DNA from: an uncultured Collinsella sp.
Lineage (GTDB): Bacteria > Actinomycetota > Coriobacteriia > Coriobacteriales > Coriobacteriaceae
DNA length: 53,137 bases
Assembly: GCA_900541785.1 (NCBI GenBank)
Contig: UQKY01000010.1
Location: forward strand, 1-53,137
Reading direction: 5' to 3'
In this document: piece after piece, positions 24,730 through 33,338 of the stretch
How positions within the stretch are numbered: the first letter of the stretch is position 1
How the letters are laid out: each line of letters starts with the position of its first letter
Made by a program: the position numbers and the translations under genes
The notes under the pieces: model-generated
Databases searched by the model: none
Told to the model about the DNA's origin: nothing
The model's input: the letters and a program-made list of their open reading frames with translations, nothing else

Positions 24730-25596
24730 ATGGATATCGATAACTTTGAATGGTGGTATAGCGAGGGCGAGGCTCCGGACGAGGAGTGGGACGAGCCCGC
24801 GCCGCGTGACGTGTCGAGCGACGAGGACGAGACCGGAAACGATGCCGTCGAGACGGACGCCGCTTCCGACTCCGCCGAGCCCCTAACCTTTGAACAGGCC
24901 TGGGCTCAGGCCGAGGCCGACGAGGCTAAGGCCGATGCCACGGCCACACTCGGTGAGCCGGCGGACATGTCCATCTCGCCGGCCAAGACCCCGCAGCCGC
25001 GTCATAACATCGACCCCGGCAGCACGGCATCCTTCAGCATACTCGACGTGCCCACGCAGGGTGCCCGGGCGCCCGCCCCCACGCATCGCCCCAACCTAGC
25101 TCGTGAGGAAGACGCGGCCCGCCGCTCTCCGCTCGGCCCCATCCTCATCGCCTTTATGGCCGGCGTCATCGCTTGCTCGGCGATCGGAAATGTCTGGAGC
25201 CATGTGGAGCAACAGCGCAAAGATGCCGCCAAGGTCGAGATGTCCGTGGAACAATCGCTCAGCCGCACGCGCTCGGTGCATGTGTCGGTCGAGGTCAAGG
25301 ACGGTGCGACATGGGACACCGCCCGCGGCGACAGCCAGATGCTCATCCACATCGTGGGCCGCACACTCAGGGGGCAGGCGATTGACGAGTATCAATATGT
25401 CAACTCCGCTGGCGACGGCATCGAACTCAAGCCCGGCGACTACGAGCTCACGGTCGACGAGCCGCCCGTCGCCACCGATGGCACGCGCTTCCGTGCCTCA
25501 ATGCGCATGGTTCCCGTGAGCTTTAACTCGCAGGCGCCCGATACGGTCGACAGCACGCCGCAGGGCGGGTTCGACCTTTACGTGGATACCCAGTAG
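24730..25596 (+). CDS. Hypothetical single-span membrane protein with acidic N-terminal half
   Basis: I do not recognise a family. The 288-residue product starts with an aromatic patch (NFEWWYSEGE). It then has about 110 acidic, Ala/Pro-rich residues of low complexity, one membrane segment at about 136-155 (GPILIAFMAGVIACSAIGNV) preceded by RR, and a 130-residue C-terminal region that would lie outside the cell. That region has a beta-rich look, with TRSVHVSVEVKDGATWDT and a GIELKPGDYELTV stretch like those in Ig-like or carbohydrate-facing domains (inference). AAGGGG precedes the start. It sits alone between the MFS gene (divergent) and an epimerase-like gene. Confidence 0.75.
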   Translation: MDIDNFEWWYSEGEAPDEEWDEPAPRDVSSDEDETGNDAVETDAASDSAEPLTFEQAWAQAEADEAKADATATLGEPADMSISPAKTPQPRHNIDPGSTASFSILDVPTQGARAPAPTHRPNLAREEDAARRSPLGPILIAFMAGVIACSAIGNVWSHVEQQRKDAAKVEMSVEQSLSRTRSVHVSVEVKDGATWDTARGDSQMLIHIVGRTLRGQAIDEYQYVNSAGDGIELKPGDYELTVDEPPVATDGTRFRASMRMVPVSFNSQAPDTVDSTPQGGFDLYVDTQ

Positions 25597-25704
25597 GCGC
25601 TCGCCGCTCATTCCGCTATGGCTACTCAATAATCGCCTGCCGTCCCGCCGCCAAGAGTGGGACAATAGCCCTCGACACTGTTGTTTACTTTTGGAGGAAG
25701 TAGC

Positions 25705-26598
25705 ATGTCCACCGTCACTACCATCAAGCGCGGCGGCCTTACCGCGGCCATCGATTCCATGGGTGCCCAGCTCACGAGCCTTGCCCTCAACGGCAACGAG
25801 TATCTGTGGCAGGGCGATCCCGCCTTTTGGGGCAAGCATGCGCCCATCCTGTTCCCCATTGTGGGCTCACTGCGCAACAACACGGCGGCGTCTGCGGCCG
25901 GCACCTGCGAGATGCCGCGCCACGGCCTCGCGCGCATCGTCGAGCACAAGCTGGTCGAGGTCTCCAAGGACGGCTCGTCCGTCACCTACGAGATCACCGA
26001 TACGCCTGAGTCGCTCAAGGCTTTCCCCTTCCACTTTAAGCTCAACATGACCTATGCCCTGACTGGTGACGCCACGCTCACGCAGACCTTTGCCGTCACC
26101 AACACCGGCGACGTGGACCTGCCGTTCTCGGTGGGCGGCCACCCTGCATTTAACGTGCCGGCCCCCGGTGCCGAGGACGAGACGTTCGAGGATTACGAGC
26201 TGGCATTTACCGAGGCTTGGACCAACGAGGCCCCCATCATCACGCCCGATGGCCTCATGACGTTCGAGGGTAGCTACAAGGCTCCCGATAACTCGGACGT
26301 GCTGCCCATCACGCACCGCAGCTTCGATAACGATGCCATCATGTTCACCGATACCCCGGGCTCCACGCTCACGCTGCGCGGCCGCAAGTCGGGCCACGGC
26401 GTCAAGATCGACTTTGAGGGCTTTAAGTACATCGGCGTGTGGTCTGCCACCAACGACGCCCCGTTTGTGGCGCTCGAGCCCTGGACCGGTCACACCACCA
26501 TGGACACCGAGGACGACGTCTTTGAGCACAAGGTCAACACCATTACGCTGGCGCCGGGCGAGACGGACGTCCGCAGCTTTAGCGTCACTTTGCTCTAG
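25705..26598 (+). CDS. Aldose 1-epimerase-family protein (LacX-like)
   Basis: A 297-residue galactose mutarotase-fold protein. The start is typical of the LacX/YeaD-like branch: GAQLTSLALNGNEYLWQGDP, then FWGKHAPILFPIVGSLRNN. Conserved family spots include MPRHGLAR, the core VGGHPAFNVP with the expected active-site histidine, and GVWSATNDAPFVALEPWTG near the end, with the acidic Glu of the pair. It probably interconverts alpha and beta anomers of a hexose or hexose phosphate, fitting the sugar transport nearby. GGAGG sits 8 bases before the ATG at 25705. A composite hairpin element begins 4 bases after its stop. Confidence 0.9.
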   Translation: MSTVTTIKRGGLTAAIDSMGAQLTSLALNGNEYLWQGDPAFWGKHAPILFPIVGSLRNNTAASAAGTCEMPRHGLARIVEHKLVEVSKDGSSVTYEITDTPESLKAFPFHFKLNMTYALTGDATLTQTFAVTNTGDVDLPFSVGGHPAFNVPAPGAEDETFEDYELAFTEAWTNEAPIITPDGLMTFEGSYKAPDNSDVLPITHRSFDNDAIMFTDTPGSTLTLRGRKSGHGVKIDFEGFKYIGVWSATNDAPFVALEPWTGHTTMDTEDDVFEHKVNTITLAPGETDVRSFSVTLL

Positions 26599-26602
26599 AG
26601 GT

Positions 26603-26778
26603 TCCGCCGTTCTGACGAACGGCGGACCAGTCGACGCTGCGCGCCACCCAGAGCGACAATTTGTCATTCAAAAGGCACGGCATGACCAGAAGGTCTATGC
26701 CGTGCCTTTTTCATGCCAACTTGTTCGCTCTGGGTGGCGCTCGCTGGCATTGTCAAAACATCGACGTTCCCAATGACT
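26603..26778 (+). repeat. Composite hairpin element, copy A, with palindrome remnant
   Basis: Hairpin 1: TCCGCCGTTC-TGAC-GAACGGCGGA (26603-26626). Outer stem: GCGCCACCCAGAGCGA (26641-26656) pairs perfectly with 26725-26740. Inner hairpin: AAAGGCACGGCATGACC (26671-26687), loop AGA, complement with one bulged T, then TTTTT. The U-run makes it a good intrinsic terminator for the epimerase gene, and A-residues on the left allow it in both directions. A partial ACGTTCCCAATGACTA at 26763-26778 looks like a worn half of the GGGGAC palindrome found behind the other copies. Confidence 0.88.
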
Positions 26779-26876
26779 ACCGTGTGTCTATTAATTTTTC
26801 GAGCTTGTGCTGCGCTGCTGGTCGCTGGCGTATCCTGTTAAGTCGTCAGCATACGATTCAACAGGGAAGGCAGATT

Positions 26877-27803
26877 ATGCATTCTCCCCAACAGCGCGGC
26901 ATGCAGACCCAGCCGGTATGCAGCCGTCGCATCTTTTTGGGAAGCGCTCTCGCTGCGAGCGCTTCCGTCGTCGCCGGCGCGCTCGCCGGCTGTCAGCGCC
27001 CGTCCACGCTCAAGGTGGTTCAGCCCACGACGGGCGGCGGTCGCGACGACCTGTCCGATTCCGTGATCGGCAAGGACAAGATCCGCATTGGTATGGAGGC
27101 GGCCTACGCCCCGTACAACTGGCAGGTTTCCGAAGCCAGTGAGTACACCATCCCCATCGACAACGTGCAGGGCGCCTATGCCGATGGCTACGACGTGCAG
27201 ATCGCCAAGATCGTCTGCAAGGCCCTCGGTGGCGAGCCCGTTGCCGTCAAGCAGAGCTTCTCGGGCCTCATCGATTCGCTCAACAACGGCCAGATCGACC
27301 TCATCATCGCCGGTATGAGCGCCACGCCCGAGCGCGAGGAGTCGGTCGGCTTCTCCGACCCGTACTTCATTGGCTACTTTGGCTTGTTCGTAAAAGAGGG
27401 TTCCCCCTACCAAAACGCCACCAAGCTCAGCGACTTTAGCGGTGCCACGGTACTCGGCCAAAAGGACACCATGCTCGACACCGTCATCGACGAGATCCCG
27501 GGCGTCGTTCACAAGAACCCGGTCGATTCGGTTCCCACGGTGTTCTCGAATCTGCTGCAGGGCACGTGCGACGCCGTGACTTACAACACCGAGAACGAGA
27601 AGGGCTATATGGCCCAAAACCCGGGTATCGTGCCGATTCAATTTGCCGAAGGCGAGGGCTTTAAGCAGGAGGTCACGGCAAACGTCGGCTGCCGCAAGGG
27701 CTCGGATAAGCTGCTTAAGCTCATCGACAAGACACTCAAGGGCGTAAGCCAGGAGGAGCGCGACCAAATGTGGGACGCGTGCCTCGACCGTCAGCCGGCA
27801 TAG
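26877..27803 (+). CDS. Amino-acid ABC transporter substrate-binding lipoprotein (family 3)
   Basis: A 308-residue extracellular binding protein for a polar amino acid. The N-terminus has both a twin-arginine motif (SRRIFLG, Arg17-Arg18) and a lipobox LAGC with Cys39, so export through Tat followed by lipidation is predicted. The mature part shows the family 3 pattern: IRIGMEAAYAPYNW, GYDVQIAKIVCKALGG, GQIDLIIAGMSATPEREESV, FSDPYF. The ATG at 26877 follows AAGG; longer in-frame readings cross the composite repeat. It heads an operon with the permease (9 bases on) and the ATPase. The amino acid carried is not decided by sequence. Confidence 0.94.
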   Translation: MHSPQQRGMQTQPVCSRRIFLGSALAASASVVAGALAGCQRPSTLKVVQPTTGGGRDDLSDSVIGKDKIRIGMEAAYAPYNWQVSEASEYTIPIDNVQGAYADGYDVQIAKIVCKALGGEPVAVKQSFSGLIDSLNNGQIDLIIAGMSATPEREESVGFSDPYFIGYFGLFVKEGSPYQNATKLSDFSGATVLGQKDTMLDTVIDEIPGVVHKNPVDSVPTVFSNLLQGTCDAVTYNTENEKGYMAQNPGIVPIQFAEGEGFKQEVTANVGCRKGSDKLLKLIDKTLKGVSQEERDQMWDACLDRQPA

Positions 27804-27812
27804 GGAGGCAGC

Positions 27813-28961
27813 ATGAAAACCATCAATCGTCTGGCCTCCTTTATCAAGGCCGACCACCGTTATGTGTACCTGGGCACGAGCGTTATCGCGGCGCTCGGCC
27901 TGGCGTTTAGCCAGCGCAACCCCACGCCGCTGAGCTTCTTGGCGCCTACGGGCGCGTTCCAAGACTGCCTCTGGGCAATCCTTTGGGCCTGGCTCGTCGT
28001 ATCGGCGGCGGCGCTGGTCACCAAGCTTATGCACTGGAACGGCTATCGCGAAAAGTCGCCGTTCGCATCCGAGCGCTTCCGTCGCGGCGCGCGCCTGGGC
28101 AGCTATGTCGTCGTTGCTATTGCGGTGATCTTCTTTGTCGACCGCTGCGTCATGTCATTTATCGACCTGGTGCAAGTGAGCATTGTCTCGGACTCCAACC
28201 CCAGCGACTTTTTGTCGAGCCTGGTCTACATGACCTACAAGAGCGGCGACTTCTTTATCCGCGGCATCGAGATCACCATTGCACTTGCGACCTTCGGTAC
28301 CGTCATCGCCTTTTTCCTGGCGCTGCTTTTTGTGTTCCTGCGCATTCAGACCTTCGATCGCGTGGACAACGACCTGGTGCGCTTCTTTAAGAGCATCGGC
28401 CGCGGCTTTGCGACCATCTACTCCACCATCGTGCGCGGCACGCCCATGATGGTCCAGGGCCTGCTCATCTATTACGCGGGCTTTACCGTTTTGCGCGGCA
28501 TGGGCTTCGAGACCGCCCAGGCCAACCAGATCTGGAGTACCTTCACCGCCGGTCTCGTCACCATCTCGCTCAACTCCACCGCCTACATGATGGAGGTCCT
28601 GCGCGGCGGCATCGAGTCCATCGATCCCGGCCAGGCCGAGGCGGCGCGCTCGCTGGGTCTGTCGCAGTGGCAGGCCATGCGCAAGGTCGTGTTCCCCCAG
28701 GGTATTAAAAACGCGATCCCCGCACTCACCAACGAGCTCATCATCAACATCAAGGACTCGTCGGTGCTTTCGGTCATCGGCGTGTTCGACCTCATGTACG
28801 CCACCACCACCGTCGCCGGCGTGTACTACCGCCAGATGGAGGTCTACTGCGTGGCGCTCGTGGTTTACCTGATCCTGACGCTCGTGGCGAGCCGCCTGCT
28901 CGAGGCCTTTGGCAAAAAGCTCGGCGCCGAGGCCCCGGCAACGCTGCCCAGCTCCAACTAG
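27813..28961 (+). CDS. Amino-acid ABC transporter permease
   Basis: A 382-residue inner-membrane permease. The C-terminal 220 residues are a HisM-type domain with FFIRGIEITIALATFGTVIA, the stretch STIVRGTPMMVQ and the ATPase-contact EAA loop EAARSLGLSQWQAMRKVVFP. The first 140 residues, with about three extra membrane segments, are an N-terminal extension that plain HisM proteins lack. The GGAGG ribosome site is close before the start. It is second in the operon, between the binding lipoprotein and the ATPase gene. One permease gene is present, so it would work as a homodimer. Confidence 0.93.
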   Translation: MKTINRLASFIKADHRYVYLGTSVIAALGLAFSQRNPTPLSFLAPTGAFQDCLWAILWAWLVVSAAALVTKLMHWNGYREKSPFASERFRRGARLGSYVVVAIAVIFFVDRCVMSFIDLVQVSIVSDSNPSDFLSSLVYMTYKSGDFFIRGIEITIALATFGTVIAFFLALLFVFLRIQTFDRVDNDLVRFFKSIGRGFATIYSTIVRGTPMMVQGLLIYYAGFTVLRGMGFETAQANQIWSTFTAGLVTISLNSTAYMMEVLRGGIESIDPGQAEAARSLGLSQWQAMRKVVFPQGIKNAIPALTNELIINIKDSSVLSVIGVFDLMYATTTVAGVYYRQMEVYCVALVVYLILTLVASRLLEAFGKKLGAEAPATLPSSN

Positions 28962-28983
28962 GCTCAAGACGAGGAGAATCATC

Positions 28984-29769
28984 ATGGCAGATACCGCCAC
29001 TACCGGCACCGCGGCCGCCGCACAGACCAATGAGCCGCTCATCCGCGTCGAGGGCCTGCGCAAGAGCTTCGGCTCGCTCGAGGTGCTCAAGGGCATCGAC
29101 CTGTCCGTTAACCCCGGCGAGGTCGTTACCATTATCGGCGCCTCGGGCTCGGGCAAGTCGACCTTCCTGCGCTGCCTCAACCTGCTCGAGACCCCGGACG
29201 CGGGCCACATCTGGTTCCACGGCCAGGACCTTACGGCCGAGCGCTGCAACATTAACAAACTCCGCGAGGACATCGGCATGGTGTTCCAGGGCTTTAACCT
29301 GTTCAACAACATGGACGTGCTCGACAACTGCACGCTTGCGCCCGTCACGCTCAAAAAGATGAGCAAGGCCGAGGCCGAGAAGGTCGCGATGGAGCATCTG
29401 ACGAGTGTGGGGCTCGAAAAGTTCGCGCACGCCGCCGTGGGTCGCCTGTCCGGTGGTCAAAAGCAGCGTGTGGCCATTGCGCGTGCCCTGTGCATGAATC
29501 CGCAGATCATGCTGTTCGACGAACCGACCTCCGCGCTCGACCCCGAGATCGTGGGCGAGGTGCTCGAGGTCATGCGCAAGCTCGCGGCCGACGGCATGAC
29601 CATGGTCGTCGTCACGCACGAGATGGCCTTTGCCCGCACCGTGTCCGACCGTGTGGTCTTTATGGACAAGGGCGTGGTGCTCGAGGACGCCGCGCCGGCC
29701 GAGCTCTTCGGCAACCCCAAACACCAGCGCACCCGTGAGTTCCTCTCGCGTTATCTCGAGGACAAATAA
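28984..29769 (+). CDS. Amino-acid ABC transporter ATP-binding protein (GlnQ-like)
   Basis: A 261-residue ATPase. After an 18-residue Ala/Thr-rich lead it shows Walker A GASGSGKS at 52-59, a Q-loop in GMVFQGFNLFNNMDVL, the signature RLSGGQKQRVAIARALCMNP, Walker B IMLFDEPTSALDPE and the switch His in VVVTHEMAFA. This is the polar amino-acid uptake class. The start at 28984 follows GAGGAG; a longer reading from 28909 overlaps the permease. A GC-rich hairpin with TTT follows the stop, and the M20 peptidase gene begins 72 bases on. Confidence 0.95.
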   Translation: MADTATTGTAAAAQTNEPLIRVEGLRKSFGSLEVLKGIDLSVNPGEVVTIIGASGSGKSTFLRCLNLLETPDAGHIWFHGQDLTAERCNINKLREDIGMVFQGFNLFNNMDVLDNCTLAPVTLKKMSKAEAEKVAMEHLTSVGLEKFAHAAVGRLSGGQKQRVAIARALCMNPQIMLFDEPTSALDPEIVGEVLEVMRKLAADGMTMVVVTHEMAFARTVSDRVVFMDKGVVLEDAAPAELFGNPKHQRTREFLSRYLEDK

Positions 29770-29794
29770 CCGACCGCAAACGCTTGCGTTGCAG

Positions 29795-29818
29795 GGCCGC
29801 TCCGGTGGGGCGGCCTTT
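29795..29818 (+). terminator. Terminator-like hairpin after ABC ATPase gene
   Basis: GGCCGCTCC-GGT-GGGGCGGCC (one wobble) followed by TTT. The T-run is short, so partial read-through into the peptidase gene is possible. Confidence 0.6.
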
Positions 29819-29841
29819 GTCGTCACAATCGAAAGGATGTC

Positions 29842-31257
29842 ATGGCCGAGGTTTGGCGCTTCTTTGCGCATGAGGACGATTTTGCCGATATAGACGAGGC
29901 CGGCGCGTGCGAGCGCTTGGGCCGCGCGCTGTCGTTTCCGACCATCTCGAGCATGGATGCCGAGGCGGTGGACTGGCAGCCCTTCGACGACCTGCGCGCC
30001 TATATGCAGCAGGCCTGGCCGCACGTGTTTGCGGCGGGCGAGGTCGAGCTTATCGACCATTCGCTGTTGGTGACGCTTGCCGGCAGCGACCCGGCTCTTA
30101 AGCCCGTTATGCTCATGGGCCACATGGACGTGGTCCCCGTGGTGCCCGGTACCGAGGCCGACTGGACGCATGCCCCCTTTAGCGGGCACGTGGACGACAC
30201 CTACATCTGGGGCCGCGGCGCGATCGACATGAAGGACCAGGTCGCAGGCATTCTCGAGGCTGTCGAGTATGCGCTGGCGCAGGGTTGGCAGCACGAGCGC
30301 ACGCTGCTCCTGGCCTTTGGCCAGGACGAGGAGACGACGCAGTACGGCGCAGGCGCCATCGGCCGCGCGCTCGAGGAGCGCGGCATTGAGCTTGAGTACC
30401 TGATCGACGAGGGCGACTACCGCGTCGTTCCGGCTGCCGAGTACAGCGCGGGCAAGGGTTGGCTCATGCACGCCGACCTGGCTGAGAAAGGTTATGCCGA
30501 CATTGTGCTCAAGACGAAGAGTGAGGGAGGGCATTCCTCCAACCCCTACGGCGGCACGTCGCTCGAGGTGCTCAGCCGCGCTATCGCCGCAATCTGCGAT
30601 ATCGAGTGGCCGACGCGCGTGACCGACTTGCTTGCCGCACAGCTCGTCGAGCTGGGGCTTTACACGGCCGACGAGATTGCCTCCAACAAGGACGCCATCG
30701 TTCGCGAGTGCCTCGCTAGCAAGAAGCTCTATCCGCTGGTGACGACCACCTGCGCGCCCACGCAGATCGAGGGTGGCAGCACCGGCGCCAACGTAATGCC
30801 GCAGGATATGTGGGCCAACATCAACTTCCGCATGCTTGAGGGCACGAGCGTGGCCGACGTTGTGACGCGCTGCCGTGAGGCGGTTGCCGGGGCGGACCTT
30901 GCCGGTCGTGTCGAAGTGGAGCTGGGCCCCGGCAGCTCCGAACCCTCGCCGTCCCCGCGCATCGGTGGTCCCGGCCTCGAGGCGGTTCGCTCCATCGCCG
31001 CCCGCTATTTCCGTGATCCAAAGGGGACGGCGGAAAACGGATTATTCGAGCCAGTGGCAATTGTGCCCTCGACCGTGATCGGTGCGACCGACGCTGCCAA
31101 CTACCAGCACATTTGCCCTGAATGCATTCGCTTCTCGGCCTTTGTGGTTGATGACGACGAGTGTGATCGCGGCGTCCACGGCACCAACGAGCGCATCACC
31201 CGCCGCGCCTACCTCCAAGGCATCCGCTTCCTCGTCGCTCTGCTTCAGACGCTCTAG
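29842..31257 (+). CDS. M20-family metallopeptidase (amidohydrolase/carboxypeptidase)
   Basis: A 471-residue zinc hydrolase. Family residues are visible in order: LMGHMDVVPV (first His and Asp), WGRGAIDMKDQ (bridging Asp), AFGQDEETTQYG (catalytic and metal Glu), then the dimer-domain GGHSSNPYGGTS. Near the end HGTNERI carries the last metal His. This places it with the carboxypeptidase S/PM20-like branch, acting on peptides or N-acyl amino acids. AAAGG is 5 bases ahead. Its place right behind an amino-acid importer suggests a joint role in scavenging peptide-derived nitrogen (inference). Confidence 0.93.
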   Translation: MAEVWRFFAHEDDFADIDEAGACERLGRALSFPTISSMDAEAVDWQPFDDLRAYMQQAWPHVFAAGEVELIDHSLLVTLAGSDPALKPVMLMGHMDVVPVVPGTEADWTHAPFSGHVDDTYIWGRGAIDMKDQVAGILEAVEYALAQGWQHERTLLLAFGQDEETTQYGAGAIGRALEERGIELEYLIDEGDYRVVPAAEYSAGKGWLMHADLAEKGYADIVLKTKSEGGHSSNPYGGTSLEVLSRAIAAICDIEWPTRVTDLLAAQLVELGLYTADEIASNKDAIVRECLASKKLYPLVTTTCAPTQIEGGSTGANVMPQDMWANINFRMLEGTSVADVVTRCREAVAGADLAGRVEVELGPGSSEPSPSPRIGGPGLEAVRSIAARYFRDPKGTAENGLFEPVAIVPSTVIGATDAANYQHICPECIRFSAFVVDDDECDRGVHGTNERITRRAYLQGIRFLVALLQTL

Positions 31258-31258
31258 A

Positions 31259-31340
31259 ATGTGACAAAGCGACAGTCCCTTTGCTAGCCGTTGGGGACGT
31301 TCTTAAACGACTAGTCGTTAAGGAACGTCCCCAACGGCTA
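31259..31340. repeat. Truncated GACAAAGGG palindrome joined to a TAGCCGTTGGGGACG palindrome
   Basis: ATGTGACAAAGCGACAGTCCCTTTG (31259-31283) matches the copies at 3719 and 24528 but loses its last bases. It directly abuts a 56-bp palindrome at 31285-31340, TAGCCGTTGGGGACGTTCTT and its complement about a central CTAG, with 24 of 26 positions paired per arm. Two repeat families are thus fused end to end just after the M20 stop. Confidence 0.85.
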
Positions 31341-31548
31341 CGTCCAATCATTCCGTGCGGGTTATATGCAGGTTTGCTTGCGCACGCTATCATATATGGG
31401 TTAGACCGCAACTATGTACCCCATACGCGAAGGGATGCGCATGTATCTGAAGATCGACATGTTCTAGCCGGGCTTACCCCCGCAGTGGCGCCGCGCGCCC
31501 CATCAACTCTGCCGATTTTCACCTTCACGCATATAAAGGAGTCCCGCC
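31341..31548. other. prfA leader region
   Basis: This is a non-coding stretch before prfA. It holds a possible very short ORF, MYLKIDMF, starting at an ATG at 31441 with AAGGG upstream; such a peptide could be a leader, but nothing supports translation. TATCAT near 31389 could be a -10 box, without a clear -35. The prfA ribosome site AAAGGAG lies at the end. Confidence 0.3.
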
Positions 31549-32616
31549 ATGCGCGACAAGCTCGAAAAGATCATCAAGGCCTACGAGGAGCTCGAGAAGA
31601 AGCTCTCCGACCCGGCCGTCGCCTCCGATATCAAGGAGTTCACGCGTCTCAACAAGGAGTACGCGCACCAGTCCGACCTCATCGCCGCCTCGCGCGAGTA
31701 CATCGGCGCGCTCGATGACATCGAGGCCGCCAAGGAAATGCTCCACGATACCACCGATGCCGATGAGAAGGAGATGCTCCAGATGGACATCTCTGAAAAC
31801 GAGGCCAAGCTCCCCCAGCTCGAGGAAGACATTAAGTACATGCTCATCCCGAGCGACCCCAACGACGACAAGAATACCATCGTCGAGATCCGCTCCGCCG
31901 CCGGTGGCGACGAGGCGGCCATCTTTGCCGGCGATCTGTACAAGATGTACCAGCGCTTCTGCGAGTCGCGCGGCTGGAAGACCACCGTGCTCGACTCCAG
32001 CCCCAGCGAGGCCGGCGGCTTTAAGTCCATCGAGTTCAAGGTCGAGGGCGACCGCGTCTACTCCGTTATGAAGTTCGAGTCCGGCGTGCACCGTGTCCAG
32101 CGCGTCCCCAAGACCGAGTCCCAGGGCCGCATCCAGACCTCCACGGCAACCGTCGCCGTGCTTCCCGAGGCCGAGGAGATCGACGTTCAGATCAACCAGT
32201 CCGACCTGCGCATCGACACCTACTGCGCCTCCGGCCCTGGCGGTCAGTGCGTTAACACCACCTACTCCGCCGTGCGCATCACCCACCTGCCCACCAATAC
32301 CGTGGTGCAGTCGCAGGAGCAGCGTTCCCAGATCCAGAACCGCGAGGTCTGCATGCAGATGCTGCGTGCCCGTCTGTACGAGATGGAACTCGAGAAGCAG
32401 CAGGCCGAGCTCGGCGCCGAGCGCCAGAGCCAGATCGGTCACGGCAACCGTTCCGAGAAGATCCGTACCTACAACCAGCCCCAGGACCGCGTGACCGATC
32501 ATCGTATCGGCTTCAACTCCACCTACAACGGCGTCCTTCTGGGCGATCAGCTCGGCACCGTCATCGAGGCACTTGCCGCCGCCGAGCGAGCCGAGAAGCT
32601 GGCACAGGCTGTTTAA
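31549..32616 (+). CDS. prfA: Peptide chain release factor 1
   Basis: A 355-residue RF1 that ends translation at UAA and UAG. The catalytic GGQ is in SGPGGQCVNTTYSAVRITHL, with the conserved GAGGDEA-like stretch here reading RSAAGGDEAAIFAGDLYKMY. The tripeptide area, which reads the stop codon, lies in the preceding domain (RVPKTESQGRIQTSTATVAV), where RF1 uses a PxT-like motif. The start has AAAGGAG upstream. It is followed by prmC, whose product methylates the GGQ glutamine, after a 722-base gap filled by repeats. In many Actinomycetota these two genes are close; the gap here is repeat-made. Confidence 0.97.
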   Translation: MRDKLEKIIKAYEELEKKLSDPAVASDIKEFTRLNKEYAHQSDLIAASREYIGALDDIEAAKEMLHDTTDADEKEMLQMDISENEAKLPQLEEDIKYMLIPSDPNDDKNTIVEIRSAAGGDEAAIFAGDLYKMYQRFCESRGWKTTVLDSSPSEAGGFKSIEFKVEGDRVYSVMKFESGVHRVQRVPKTESQGRIQTSTATVAVLPEAEEIDVQINQSDLRIDTYCASGPGGQCVNTTYSAVRITHLPTNTVVQSQEQRSQIQNREVCMQMLRARLYEMELEKQQAELGAERQSQIGHGNRSEKIRTYNQPQDRVTDHRIGFNSTYNGVLLGDQLGTVIEALAAAERAEKLAQAV

Positions 32617-32957
32617 GTTACGGCGTTTTACCAAACGCCGTAACGGCTCGACGCTGCGCGACGTCCAGAGCGACAATTTGTCATTCGAAAGGCAAGGCAT
32701 GACCAGGAGGTCTATGCCTTGCCTTTTTCATGCCAACTTGTTCGCTCTGGACGTCGCTCGCTGTCCGCTTTCTACCTGCGGCGTTCTCTTGGGTAGTCAT
32801 TGGGGACGTTCTTAAATGACTAGTCAAAAGGGACATTCTTGCGGCACTTGGCAGTTGGGGACGCCCCTTTTGTGCCGGCAGATGGGGACGGTTCTTTGTG
32901 GCTGGCTGCGAAGACTGTCCCTGACAGCTAGTCGTTTGAGAACGTCCCCAATGACTA
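32617..32957 (+). repeat. Composite hairpin element, copy B, with split GGGGAC palindrome
   Basis: It starts at the base after the prfA stop. Hairpin 1: GTTACGGCGTTT-TACC-AAACGCCGTAAC (32617-32644). Outer stem: GCGACGTCCAGAGCGA (32658-32673) with its perfect complement at 32742-32757. Inner hairpin: GGCAAGGCATGACC-AGGA-GGTCTATGCCTTGCC, bulged T, then TTTTT. After 36 bases a palindrome arm TAGTCATTGGGGACGTTCTT begins at 32794, and its complement ends at 32957. About 100 bases lie between the arms, including a GGCAC...GTGCC unit (near 32842-32877) shared with copy C. Confidence 0.88.
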
Positions 32958-33338
32958 GGTCGGGCACATTGCTTTGTGAGTTTATTCAATCTTCTTTAAT
33001 AGCAATTAAGTTGTTTACCTGCTAAAATTTACTTATCATTTTTAAAAATAATGCTCGAAAAATCGTTCAAGAAGTCGCGGGGCGATTTTTGATGCGTCGC
33101 GCGTCAAGCGATGTGGCAAGTATTTGGTTAGATATTGGTCAGTTTTGGGGCAACCTTGCCAAAAGCTTGACGGATGCAGATATGGACGTCGGCGAATGAA
33201 CACTTTGAGCGAGCCCGGTGCAAAATTCTGGGCTGATTCTCGATAATCGCCTTCAATCGTCCCTTGCCAAGCGCTGGCCTCGCGTACAATCTGCTCCGAC
33301 ATTCGTGCGCCGCCCGGCGCTTAAGAGGGGAGGACCCC
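32958..33338. other. AT-rich island before prmC
   Basis: Bases 32975-33060 are strongly AT-rich (for example ATTTTTAAAAATAAT), against a window of clearly higher GC, which suggests a foreign or promoter-bearing segment. Further on, GCGGGGCGATTTTTG and several inverted bits appear. A minus-strand reading frame of 86 codons (33042-33302) has no ribosome site and is not called. I see no other gene. Confidence 0.5.

Noticed and set aside
28792..30534. 580-codon minus-strand reading frame
   Set aside because: Shadow of the ABC permease, ABC ATPase and M20 peptidase genes; it spans three real genes and two intergenic gaps.
31441..31467. Leader peptide MYLKIDMF ahead of prfA
   Set aside because: It is too short, and there is no attenuator structure linked to it. 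It is noted only in the leader entry.
33042..33302. 86-codon minus-strand reading frame ending before prmC
   Set aside because: No ribosome site, no recognisable domain, and it runs through an AT-rich, repeat-flanked region. It may be part of a repeated intergenic sequence rather than a gene.
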